A stretch of DNA of 5,741 nucleotides. It comes from Pseudomonadota bacterium. Its GTDB lineage: Bacteria > Pseudomonadota > Gammaproteobacteria > Pseudomonadales > Oleiphilaceae. Positions 1 to 5,247 of the stretch are shown here, in pieces. Positions within the stretch are counted from its first letter, which is position 1. Each line of letters opens with the position of its first letter. Below the pieces are notes generated by a model. The model saw nothing but the letters and a program-made list of their open reading frames with translations, was not told where the DNA came from and ran no database searches. Position numbers and translations under genes: made by a program. The stretch is from assembly GCA_023430625.1 (NCBI GenBank), contig JAEZAA010000056.1:1-5741 (forward strand), written 5' to 3'.

Positions 1-26
1 CCCCTCTCCCGCATGCGGGAGAGGGG
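1..26. repeat. Perfect 26-bp palindrome (11-bp stem, CATG loop)
   Basis: Positions 1-11 are exactly complementary to 16-26, leaving a CATG loop at 12-15. The arms have the CCCCTCTCCC / GGGAGAGGGG form common in intergenic repeats of GC-rich proteobacteria. No T-run follows on the plus strand, so it is not a textbook intrinsic terminator in that direction; the minus-strand side is cut by the window edge. It may be a REP-like element or the transcript end of a gene lying to the left. The rest of the stretch up to position 104 shows no further gene. Confidence 0.7.
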
Positions 27-104
27 GGCCAGAGCCTAGTTCGGCGGTAATCTGCACAGGCATTTGCCAGCGAGTCCACCTCACCCATCAGGAGAATCCT
101 CATC

Positions 105-542
105 ATGGACCCATTTATGCAAGCCCCCATCGACGAAGCCGAACTGGGCGTCAAAGAAGGCGGTATTCCCATCGGCTCGGTGCTGGTCCACCAGGGGCGG
201 ATCCTGGGGCGCGGCCATAACCGGCGGGTGCAGAGCGGCAGCGCGGTGCTGCATGGCGAGATGGACGCCTTGGAGAACGCCGGCCGCCAGCCCGCCTCGG
301 TCTATCGCGACTGCACCCTGTACACCACCCTCTCGCCCTGCCCCATGTGCAGCGGCGCCATCCTGCTGTACGGCATTCCCCGCGTCATCGTTGGCGAAAA
401 CCAGACCTTCATGGGCGAGGAAGACTTGCTGCGCAACCGGGGCGTGGACGTTGAGGTGCGCCAGGAGCACCGCTGCATCCAGCTGATGCAGGAGTTTATC
501 CAGCGTGCACCGGAGCTTTGGAACGAGGACATCGGCGAATAG
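105..542 (+). CDS. Yeast Fcy1-type cytosine deaminase (zinc-dependent)
   Basis: A 145-residue protein predicted to hydrolyse cytosine to uracil and ammonia in the cytoplasm (pyrimidine salvage and nitrogen release). It belongs to the cytidine/deoxycytidylate deaminase fold: zinc ligand and proton shuttle in HGE (His50, Glu52) and PCPMC (Cys79, Cys82). Compared from memory with yeast Fcy1 (158 residues), it shares the N-terminal KEGG-PIG block, RGHN (Asn39, equivalent to substrate-binding Asn51), the GSA-LHGE block, YTTLSPC, GIPR-VVGEN and, notably, the W-EDIGE C-terminus that supplies the substrate-contacting Trp and Asp (Trp139, Asp142). That tail separates it from tRNA adenosine deaminase TadA and guanine deaminase, and it is unrelated to bacterial CodA, an amidohydrolase. 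The ATG at 105 is supported by AGGAG at 90-94 with a 10-nt spacer. No sigma-54 promoter or palindromic operator lies upstream. Substrate is inferred from similarity. Confidence 0.88.
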   Translation: MDPFMQAPIDEAELGVKEGGIPIGSVLVHQGRILGRGHNRRVQSGSAVLHGEMDALENAGRQPASVYRDCTLYTTLSPCPMCSGAILLYGIPRVIVGENQTFMGEEDLLRNRGVDVEVRQEHRCIQLMQEFIQRAPELWNEDIGE

Positions 543-592
543 TCTGCGGCCATCGCGCCTGTCCCCTAACTGCCAGCGGAGCGGCTCAGGCC

Positions 593-621
593 TTGGTTCT
601 GGCAGACACAGGGAGTAAGAT
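593..621 (+). promoter_or_regulatory. Candidate sigma-70 promoter before ybjN
   Basis: TTGGTT at 593-598 and TAAGAT at 616-621 are separated by 17 nt and lie in the 109-bp gap between the deaminase and ybjN, about 30 nt upstream of the ybjN start. Each hexamer matches four of six consensus bases. Such matches also arise by chance, so this is only a candidate. If real, ybjN has its own promoter rather than depending on read-through. Confidence 0.35.
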
Positions 622-651
622 GTTCGCCCGCTCAATCATCAGGAATCCGCT

Positions 652-1125
652 GTGTCTCCTCTCATGCAGAATCTCGACGCGAATCAGGTCATGCAATGGC
701 TCGACCGCGCCCACATTGCCCACTACGTGTGCGGTGAATGTCACGGGATCCACTTCAACGATCTGCAGGCCATGGACGGGATTCTGGAAAGCCGCCTGTT
801 TGTAGAGGCGGATTATCTGATGCTGTTCAGCGAGCTGGAGATTCGCCCCAGCATGCTGATGCAGGTGCTGGCCGATGTCAGCCGCCTGAATCTCAACTAC
901 ATGCATCTGAAGATCTTCGTCGACCTGATCGACGAGAGCCTGCCGCGCCTGGTGATCCAGGGCAACCTGCCCCACAGCGCCGGACTGAGCTTCGAGCAGT
1001 TTCACCTGTTCGTGGAGAACGGTCTGCAGGCGACCCAGGCCCTGGTCGAGGAATGCCAGCAGCTGTCCTACGTGACCGGCAATGAACTGGCTCCGGTCAG
1101 CAGCCCCCGCTCGGCTATGCATTGA
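652..1125 (+). CDS. ybjN: YbjN family protein
   Basis: A 157-residue soluble protein with no signal peptide or membrane segment, equal in length to E. coli YbjN (158 residues). By eye it keeps the family blocks in order: QWLD (15-18), a C-x2-C-x3-H motif (Cys27, Cys30, His34), DG (42-43), E-RPS (63-67), AD-S (74-77), FVDLIDESLPRLV (89-101) and EQF--FV (115-121). YbjN proteins resemble type III secretion chaperones in fold; in E. coli YbjN affects motility, biofilm and stress phenotypes by an unclear mechanism. The GTG at 652 is preferred because AGGA at 641-644 sits 7 nt upstream; an internal ATG at 664 lacks a Shine-Dalgarno sequence. The gene ends 22 bp from the convergent regulator gene, and I see no convincing terminator hairpin in that gap. 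No functional link to the amide locus is evident. Confidence 0.82.
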   Translation: MSPLMQNLDANQVMQWLDRAHIAHYVCGECHGIHFNDLQAMDGILESRLFVEADYLMLFSELEIRPSMLMQVLADVSRLNLNYMHLKIFVDLIDESLPRLVIQGNLPHSAGLSFEQFHLFVENGLQATQALVEECQQLSYVTGNELAPVSSPRSAMH

Positions 1126-1147
1126 TTCCTGCCAAGGCCCCTACCCG

Positions 1148-2746
1148 CTAGCCCGTCGGCTCGAACTGATCGTCCAGACCCAGCTTGGCAATGCGATACC
1201 GCAACTGGCGCAGGCTCATGTTGAGCAGGCGCGCGGCCTGGGTCTTGTTGCCGCGCGCACGCCGCATGGCTTCGATGATTTCCCGCGCTTGATCCGCTCC
1301 CACCCATTCATAGCCACGTTGTTCGCCGTCCCGTGACCGCCGCGCGCCCTCACGCAGGACCGGGTCCGTCGCGGCGGCAGCCTCCGGCACCTGAATGGTG
1401 CTTTCCTCGCGCAGGATACGCTGCACCTCCACCCCGTTGATCACGGCGGTTTCCGCCATCAGCATGGCCCGCTCCAGCACGTTCTGCAGCTGACGGATAT
1501 TGCCCGGCCAGTCGTAACGCTCCAGCACCCGCAGGGCGTCCAGCTCCAGGGTGATGTTGCGGCCGTAGTGGTGATTGAGTTCGTTGAGGAAATGCAGCGC
1601 CAGCTTCTTGATATCCGCCTTGCGCTCGCGCAACGCCGGCAGGGCGATGGGCACCACATTCAGGCGGTAAAACAGATCCAGGCGGAAACGTCCGGCGTTG
1701 ACCGATTCCTGCAGATTGACGTGGGTGGCGGTGATGATGCGGAAATTGACCGGAATGGCCTGGGTGCTGCCCACCGGGTCCACCTGCTTCTCCTGCAACA
1801 CCCGCAGCAGCTTGGATTGCAGCTCCATGGGCATGTCGCCGATTTCATCGAGAAACAGGGTGCCGCCGTCCGCCAGCACGATCTTGCCCTTCTTCGCCTG
1901 ACCGGCGCCGGTAAAACTGCCCTTCTCGTGACCGAACAGCTCTGATTCCAGAAGATCGCTTGGAATTGCCGCACAATTGATGCAAATGAAGGCTTTTTCG
2001 CGGCGATCACTCTGCTGGTGAATCATCCGCGCGAACTTCTCCTTGCCGGTGCCCGACTCGCCCAGCAACATCACCGGCGCATCGCTTTTCGCCACCTGAA
2101 TCGACTGGCGCACCGCGTCCATCAGGCTACGGCTGGAGCCGATGATGCCGTGGGACAGGCTCTTATTGAGCATGCCCTCCAGCACGATGTCGTTTTTCAG
2201 GGTCTGGTTTTCCTTCACCAGATGTTCGGTCTGCTCCAGCACGAACTTGTGGATACGCAGCACCTGGCCGATGGCCGCAGCCGCCACCCGCAACAGGGCA
2301 ATGTCGTTGTCGAACGGGCGGTCGGCCAGCCCTTCCCGCTGCACCGAGAGCACACCGATCGGGGTGCCGGCTTCCAGAATGGGCACCGCCAGAAACGACA
2401 GGCGCTCGCCCGGCCGCTCACCCCGCTCCGTGATGCGTTGGATATAAAGTGGTTCGCTATCCACATCCGGTACCAGGCCGATGGAGCCGGTGCGCATGAC
2501 ATAACCGGTCACGCCCTCGTCGTACGCCAGAGAATAGCCGCCCTGTACCAGTCGCGACGGCGACAGGCCGTAGGAATAGCGCACCTCCAGGGTGCTGCGC
2601 GACTCGTTGGGCATGACCACCCGGCCACAGTTCAAGCCCCGCATCTGGGCCAGCAGACGCAGGATGCCCTGCACCGTCTTGGGCGGATCCAGGGGCTTTT
2701 CCAGCAACTTGGCGATCTCGATGATAACCACCAATTCCTGCTTCAT
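1148..2746 (-). CDS. Sigma-54-dependent activator (GAF-AAA+-Fis HTH), probable regulator of the amide locus
   Basis: A NifA-like enhancer-binding protein, 532 residues from the chosen ATG at 2746. Order: GAF sensor domain (about 5-165), linker helix (about 170-200), AAA+ domain with Walker A GESGTGKE (229-236), loop GSFTGA (276-281, Ser replacing the usual Ala of GAFTGA), Walker B GTLFLDEIGD (295-304), sensor I RIITATH (336-342), arginine-finger region (352-362) and GNIRQL sensor II (415-420), then a Fis-type helix-turn-helix (about 499-524). It should hydrolyse ATP to open sigma-54 promoters; the GAF ligand is unknown. The linker before the HTH lacks the cysteines of oxygen-sensitive NifA. 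The frame is open to an ATG at 2836 (562 residues), but that ATG lies in a sigma-54 promoter and an operator covers 2803-2815, so translation should begin downstream: 2746 (weak GAGAG, 5-nt spacer) or 2773 (GGGGA, 8-nt spacer). It is last in the fmdA-fmdB-regulator order. The family call is firm; the target genes are inferred. Confidence 0.93.
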   Translation of the reverse strand: MKQELVVIIEIAKLLEKPLDPPKTVQGILRLLAQMRGLNCGRVVMPNESRSTLEVRYSYGLSPSRLVQGGYSLAYDEGVTGYVMRTGSIGLVPDVDSEPLYIQRITERGERPGERLSFLAVPILEAGTPIGVLSVQREGLADRPFDNDIALLRVAAAAIGQVLRIHKFVLEQTEHLVKENQTLKNDIVLEGMLNKSLSHGIIGSSRSLMDAVRQSIQVAKSDAPVMLLGESGTGKEKFARMIHQQSDRREKAFICINCAAIPSDLLESELFGHEKGSFTGAGQAKKGKIVLADGGTLFLDEIGDMPMELQSKLLRVLQEKQVDPVGSTQAIPVNFRIITATHVNLQESVNAGRFRLDLFYRLNVVPIALPALRERKADIKKLALHFLNELNHHYGRNITLELDALRVLERYDWPGNIRQLQNVLERAMLMAETAVINGVEVQRILREESTIQVPEAAAATDPVLREGARRSRDGEQRGYEWVGADQAREIIEAMRRARGNKTQAARLLNMSLRQLRYRIAKLGLDDQFEPTG

Positions 2747-2802
2747 ATGCGCTCTCGCCACCACATCCAGCATTCGTTCCATCCCCGCTGCAGGCTGATT
2801 GT

Positions 2803-2815
2803 CTGACAATGTCAG
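2803..2815. promoter_or_regulatory. Operator palindrome at the regulator's own start
   Basis: CTGACAATGTCAG is a perfect 13-bp palindrome around a central base and is identical to the site at 4850-4862. It lies just downstream of the -12 element of the candidate sigma-54 promoter at 2820-2835, covering the predicted transcription start (about 2810). A bound protein here would be placed to block initiation, which suggests autorepression, although looping to other promoters is possible. A further inverted half, ATTGTC at 2798-2803, overlaps its edge. Binding by the adjacent regulator is inferred. Confidence 0.65.
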
Positions 2816-2819
2816 CCAA

Positions 2820-2835
2820 TGCAAACGGCAAGCCA
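2820..2835 (-). promoter_or_regulatory. Sigma-54 -24/-12 promoter of the regulator gene
   Basis: Read on the minus strand, TGGCTTGCCGTTTGCA matches the TGGCAYR-N4-TTGCW consensus except for T at the fifth position. GG (2834-2833) and GC (2822-2821) have the required 10-nt separation. The predicted transcript starts near 2810, inside the operator palindrome, leaving a leader of about 37 nt to the ATG at 2773 or 64 nt to the ATG at 2746. The motif overlaps the most upstream ATG of the regulator frame, which is therefore unlikely to be the start codon. Confidence 0.6.
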
Positions 2836-2886
2836 TGACTCACTTCGCTGGTGCAGCGTTCCTGGCCGCGCGTGCGGGAAAGGCTC

Positions 2887-3234
2887 CTAGTGGCTAATCA
2901 TCCAGGGTCGTCGCACCCCGGCCTGCTGTTTCAGCGCTGGTCCCGCGTCGGAGGCCGCACCTTTTGAGGGCGCGGAGCCGCCGCCGTGGCTGGAACAGGT
3001 GCCGTGGGCGCAACAACTGGGCTTCTTGCTCACCCGCGGCTCATGTCGGCTGCGCTCGTTGGTTTCATGGGCTTGGCGCTTGTGGGGCGAGAGAATGCTG
3101 AGCCGAGGCGCCGACACCATGCGCGGCGCGGCCGAGCCGCAATCGGGGCAATCGGCATCCTGCGCGCTTTGGGCCAGGGGCCGGAGTTGTTCGAAACTGC
3201 CGCAGTGGGGGCAGAGATAGTCGTAGACGGGCAT
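2887..3234 (-). CDS. fmdB: FmdB-family zinc-ribbon protein
   Basis: A small 115-residue protein with the N-terminal FmdB zinc ribbon: MPVYDY followed by CPHC (Cys8, Cys11) and CPDC (Cys29, Cys32), expected to bind one zinc. The rest is a low-complexity, Lys/Arg/Ser/Ala-rich tail with a Cys/His cluster (Cys74, Cys75, His77, Cys80, His83) and a PWMISH end. FmdB of Methylophilus methylotrophus is encoded with formamidase and was proposed to regulate it; the biochemical role is unproven. The ATG at 3234 is chosen because AAGGA at 3246-3242 sits 7 nt upstream and the conserved MPVYDY begins there; the frame stays open to 3330 but that extension runs through repeat DNA. It lies between fmdA (179-bp gap) and the regulator on the same strand, so a common transcript is plausible. 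Confidence 0.88.
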   Translation of the reverse strand: MPVYDYLCPHCGSFEQLRPLAQSAQDADCPDCGSAAPRMVSAPRLSILSPHKRQAHETNERSRHEPRVSKKPSCCAHGTCSSHGGGSAPSKGAASDAGPALKQQAGVRRPWMISH

Positions 3235-3255
3235 GTTGGATTCCTTGATCCGATA

Positions 3256-3302
3256 GAGGTTTTGAAACCTCCCCCCTGCCAAGGGGGGATAGAGGGGGGT
3301 CG
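3256..3302. repeat. C/G-rich hairpin repeat, copy A (fmdB-proximal)
   Basis: This stretch begins with a short inverted repeat, GAGGTTT (3256-3262) against AAACCTC (3265-3271). It continues with a hairpin CCCCCCT-GCCA-AGGGGGG (3271-3288) and a TAGAGGGGGG tract (3290-3299). Copy B at about 3340-3390 has the same building blocks in the opposite orientation. The first inverted repeat ends about 10 nt from the fmdB Shine-Dalgarno sequence in the mRNA sense, so folding could influence fmdB translation. No T-run follows on the minus strand to make it a classical terminator. Confidence 0.6.
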
Positions 3303-3339
3303 ACGGCCGTAGGCCCGCGGTATTTAGCACGCGCCAGGT

Positions 3340-3390
3340 ACAACCCCACCCCTAGCCGGGCGCCCCAACCCTCCCCTTGGCAGGGGAGGG
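3340..3390. repeat. C/G-rich hairpin repeat, copy B (inverted relative to copy A)
   Basis: The core is a 9-bp stem, CCCTCCCCT (3369-3377) with AGGGGAGGG (3382-3390), and loop TGGC, the reverse complement of the GCCA loop in copy A. A CCCCACCCCTAG tract (3344-3355) corresponds, inverted, to the TAGAGGGGGG tract of copy A. Together A and B form an imperfect long inverted repeat spanning about 3256-3390 with a centre near 3320. This resembles the C/G-rich intergenic repeat families scattered through many proteobacterial genomes, or a small non-autonomous element. No transposase is present. Confidence 0.6.
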
Positions 3391-3413
3391 AGTAATCCGT
3401 GCCAATCCCCGCC

Positions 3414-4646
3414 CTACTTCTTCCAATAGGAAATCGGCACATCCACCTCATCCGTGACGAACTTCTGTGGTCCGGAGGCATTGGGCATGATGTCGAAGTC
3501 GAAGATCTCGGTGGGCAGCCAGAGCGTGGCGCAGACGTTGGGAATATCGACAATGCCGCTGATATGCCCCTGCACCGGCGCCGTACCCAGGATCGAGTAG
3601 GCCTGGGCGCCGCTGTAGCCGAACTTCTTGAGGTACTCGATGGCGTTCAAACAGGCCTGACGGTAGGCAACGTGGGCATCCAGGTAATGCTGCTCGCCCT
3701 GTTCATCCACCGAGATGCCTTCGAAGATCAGGTGTTCCTTGTAGGAGGGCGACAGAGCACTGGGCTTGAAGATGGGGTTCTTCACGCCGTATTTCTTCAC
3801 GCCGTCCTTGATCAGGTTCACCCGCAGATGAATCCAGCCGGCCATCTCGATGGCGCCACAGAAGGTGATCTCGCCGTCGCCTTGGGAGAAGTGCAAGTCA
3901 CCCATGGACAGCCCGCCGCCCTTCACATACACCGGGAAGTACACCCGCGAGCCCTTGGTCAGGTCCTTGATGTCGCAGTTGCCGCCATGCTCGCGCGGCG
4001 GCACGGTGCGTGCACCCTCCATGGCTGCCTGCTGGGCCGCCTCACCCTGCATCCGGCCCATGTGGGCGGTGCCGGCGCAGGGCGGGTTGGCCAATGGCGG
4101 CACCCGGTCCGGCTCTTTCTCGATCAGTCCCAGCTCGCGCCGGTTCCACTCGTCCAGCAGCTCTTTCGACGGCAGACAGCCGATCAGACCCGGGTGCATC
4201 AGGCCAACGAACTCCACGCCCGGCACATGCCGGGACTTGGTATAGATGCCGTTGAAATCCCAGATCGATTTACGGGCTTCCGGGTAATGCTCGGTGAGAA
4301 AGCCGCCGCCATTCTCCTTGGCGAACACCCCGTTAAAGCCCCAGAGGGAATCCTGGAACACGCCCACATCGAGAATGTCCACCACCAACAGGTCGCCCGG
4401 CTCCGCACCCTCCACTCCCACCGGACCGCTCAGGTAATGCACTTTGGACAGATCCACATCGCGCACGTCGTCGGCGCTGTCATTGTTGCTGATCTGGCCG
4501 CCGGTCCAGTCCATGCACTCGATGATGAAGTCGTCACCCGGCTTCACCGTGGCCACCAAGGGGATGTCTGGGTGCCACCGGTTGTGGAAGTTGTCATGCT
4601 CTTCGGGGGATTTGGACAGATCGATCTTGATAATGGTCTCGGCCAT
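3414..4646 (-). CDS. fmdA: Formamidase (acetamidase/formamidase family)
   Basis: A 410-residue cytoplasmic enzyme of the FmdA_AmdA family, close to the roughly 407 residues of Methylophilus formamidase. It is expected to hydrolyse formamide, and more slowly other short aliphatic amides, to the acid and ammonia. Family signatures: N-terminal HNRWHPDIP (21-29), HGGNCDIKDL (220-229), MGDLHFSQGDGE (248-259) and GAIEM (264-268); His, Asp and Glu of these blocks are typical of the metal-containing active site of the family. It is unrelated to nitrilase-type AmiF. The ATG at 4646 follows AGGAGA (4658-4653) with a 6-nt spacer and starts the conserved MAETIIKIDLSKSPEEH segment; the open frame continues to 4856 but passes through a sigma-54 promoter. 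fmdB lies downstream on the same strand and the urtA-type gene is divergent. Transcription is probably sigma-54-dependent and activated from the palindromes at 4815-4885. Confidence 0.95.
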   Translation of the reverse strand: MAETIIKIDLSKSPEEHDNFHNRWHPDIPLVATVKPGDDFIIECMDWTGGQISNNDSADDVRDVDLSKVHYLSGPVGVEGAEPGDLLVVDILDVGVFQDSLWGFNGVFAKENGGGFLTEHYPEARKSIWDFNGIYTKSRHVPGVEFVGLMHPGLIGCLPSKELLDEWNRRELGLIEKEPDRVPPLANPPCAGTAHMGRMQGEAAQQAAMEGARTVPPREHGGNCDIKDLTKGSRVYFPVYVKGGGLSMGDLHFSQGDGEITFCGAIEMAGWIHLRVNLIKDGVKKYGVKNPIFKPSALSPSYKEHLIFEGISVDEQGEQHYLDAHVAYRQACLNAIEYLKKFGYSGAQAYSILGTAPVQGHISGIVDIPNVCATLWLPTEIFDFDIMPNASGPQKFVTDEVDVPISYWKK

Positions 4647-4744
4647 GGAGCGTCTCCTGTGAATGCCCGGCGCGGGCGCTGTGATGATTCCGCGCGGCAT
4701 CCGGATTAGGGTCCGGCGCCGCGACTGGTGGTCATCAGCAGTAG

Positions 4745-4760
4745 AGCAGCAACCATGCCA
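4745..4760 (-). promoter_or_regulatory. Sigma-54 -24/-12 promoter of fmdA
   Basis: On the minus strand the sequence reads TGGCATGGTTGCTGCT. It matches TGGCAYR-N4-TTGCW except for C in place of the first T of TTGC, with exact GG (4759-4758) N10 GC (4747-4746) spacing. The predicted start is near 4735, giving a leader of about 88 nt to the fmdA ATG. The three operator palindromes are centred about 86, 121 and 144 bp upstream of that start, the usual range for enhancer sites of sigma-54 activators. Confidence 0.72.
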
Positions 4761-4814
4761 GCACTTTCGCATCGCCCCGAATCTCGCACATAGCAAGGGG
4801 TTAGCAACATTTAA

Positions 4815-4827
4815 CTGACATTGTCCG
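4815..4827. promoter_or_regulatory. Operator palindrome 1 (fmdA side, imperfect)
   Basis: CTGACATTGTCCG is the same palindrome as the other sites with one mismatch (C in place of A in the right arm). It is centred at 4821, the closest of the three sites to the fmdA sigma-54 promoter. Its weaker match could reflect lower affinity or cooperative filling with its neighbours. Confidence 0.6.
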
Positions 4828-4849
4828 CCGTCCATCCAAACCACAGTGG

Positions 4850-4862
4850 CTGACAATGTCAG
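4850..4862. promoter_or_regulatory. Operator palindrome 2 (divergent control region)
   Basis: CTGACAATGTCAG is a perfect 13-bp palindrome around a central base, centred at 4856, and is identical to the 13-mer at 2803-2815. Centre-to-centre distances are 35 bp to site 1 and 23 bp to site 3. It is a likely upstream activating sequence serving fmdA and urtA; the binding protein is inferred to be the neighbouring sigma-54 activator. Confidence 0.72.
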
Positions 4863-4872
4863 ATGACAAAGC

Positions 4873-4885
4873 GTGACATTGTCAC
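4873..4885. promoter_or_regulatory. Operator palindrome 3 (urtA side)
   Basis: GTGACATTGTCAC is a perfect palindrome with the same TGACA-N-TGTCA core, centred at 4879. An extra half-site, TGACAA, lies at 4864-4869 between sites 2 and 3, making 4850-4885 a dense cluster. It is about 206 bp upstream of the predicted urtA transcription start, so activation of urtA would need a sizeable DNA loop. Confidence 0.7.
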
Positions 4886-5247
4886 CTCTTGGCCGAGCAA
4901 GCTTGATCAGGCCGTGCGCCGCGCAACGAGCTCACCAAAATTTTTCATAACCGCCATCTGTACAGCGCCACGCTTACTGCCATCGGGGTTTGCGCCCTCT
5001 CCTCCCCCAGCCGTTCACCACCGCTTCCCATTCCAATTCCACCCCGGCTCGAAATCCCTGGCACAGCCGTTGCTCTGGACCTGATAGACGGTCCGGTATT
5101 TCTTGGCCAACCACGGCCAGGGCCTCCACCGTTGTCCCAGCTGCTCATAAGGTTCCAAACGCAAAGCCTCGCACCACCCCAAATGGTGACGTCGCGAGGT
5201 CATGAGATCCATCAACTGACGGCCCACGGGCCTGGAGGAGTTCTTTC
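4886..5247. other. urtA-side intergenic control region and leader
   Basis: This 362-bp stretch has no convincing gene. It holds an isolated AT-rich tract at 4936-4950 (CAAAATTTTTCATAA) roughly midway between the operator cluster and the urtA promoter, where a bending protein such as IHF might act, although I do not see a full IHF consensus. It then holds the sigma-54 promoter at 5059-5074. A leader of about 160 nt follows, with possible hairpins at 5104-5119 (5-bp stem, 6-nt loop AACCAC), 5167-5199 (6-bp outer stem CCTCGC/GCGAGG enclosing ACCA/TGGT) and 5221-5232 (GGCC/GGCC, adjacent to the Shine-Dalgarno sequence). Confidence 0.5.
5059..5074 (+). promoter_or_regulatory. Sigma-54 -24/-12 promoter of the urtA-type gene
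   Basis: TGGCACAGCCGTTGCT matches the sigma-54 consensus TGGCAYR-N4-TTGCW at every defined position, with GG at 5060-5061 and GC at 5072-5073 separated by exactly 10 nt. Transcription would begin near 5085, about 163 nt before the start codon. It is the best sigma-54 match found in the window and points away from the operator cluster toward the transporter gene. Confidence 0.8.

Noticed and set aside
27..104. A sigma-54 promoter upstream of the cytosine deaminase
   Set aside because: The nearest candidate (GG at 43-44, GC at 54-55) has the wrong spacing, nine instead of ten bases, and no palindromic operator is present.
1126..1147. A bidirectional terminator between ybjN and the regulator
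   Set aside because: The 22-bp gap has no stable inverted repeat or T-run; the short AGCC/GGCT match nearby is only four bases and lies inside the regulator gene.
2018..2806. A 262-codon open frame on the plus strand opposite the regulator
   Set aside because: It is antisense to the conserved GAF and AAA+ domains, rich in His, Gln and Arg, and has no family signature.
3235..3330. An extra 32 residues at the N-terminus of fmdB
   Set aside because: The extension is encoded by hairpin repeat DNA, whereas MPVYDY with a good ribosome-binding site begins at 3234.
3399..4709. A 436-codon open frame on the plus strand opposite fmdA
   Set aside because: It is exactly antisense to the well-conserved fmdA gene, has no recognisable domain, and is His/Val/Leu/Gly-rich as expected from the mirrored codon bias of a GC-rich gene.
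4647..4856. An extra 70 residues at the N-terminus of fmdA
   Set aside because: The strong AGGAGA and the conserved family N-terminus are at 4646, and the extension runs through the sigma-54 promoter and operator region.
5077..5232. Guanidine-II (mini-ykkC) riboswitch or ANTAR-type antitermination hairpins in the urtA leader
   Set aside because: ACGG occurs near 5088 and 5226, but flanking bases do not form the required stems around ACGR loops. The hexaloop at 5109-5114 has C rather than G at position 4 of the ANTAR pattern.
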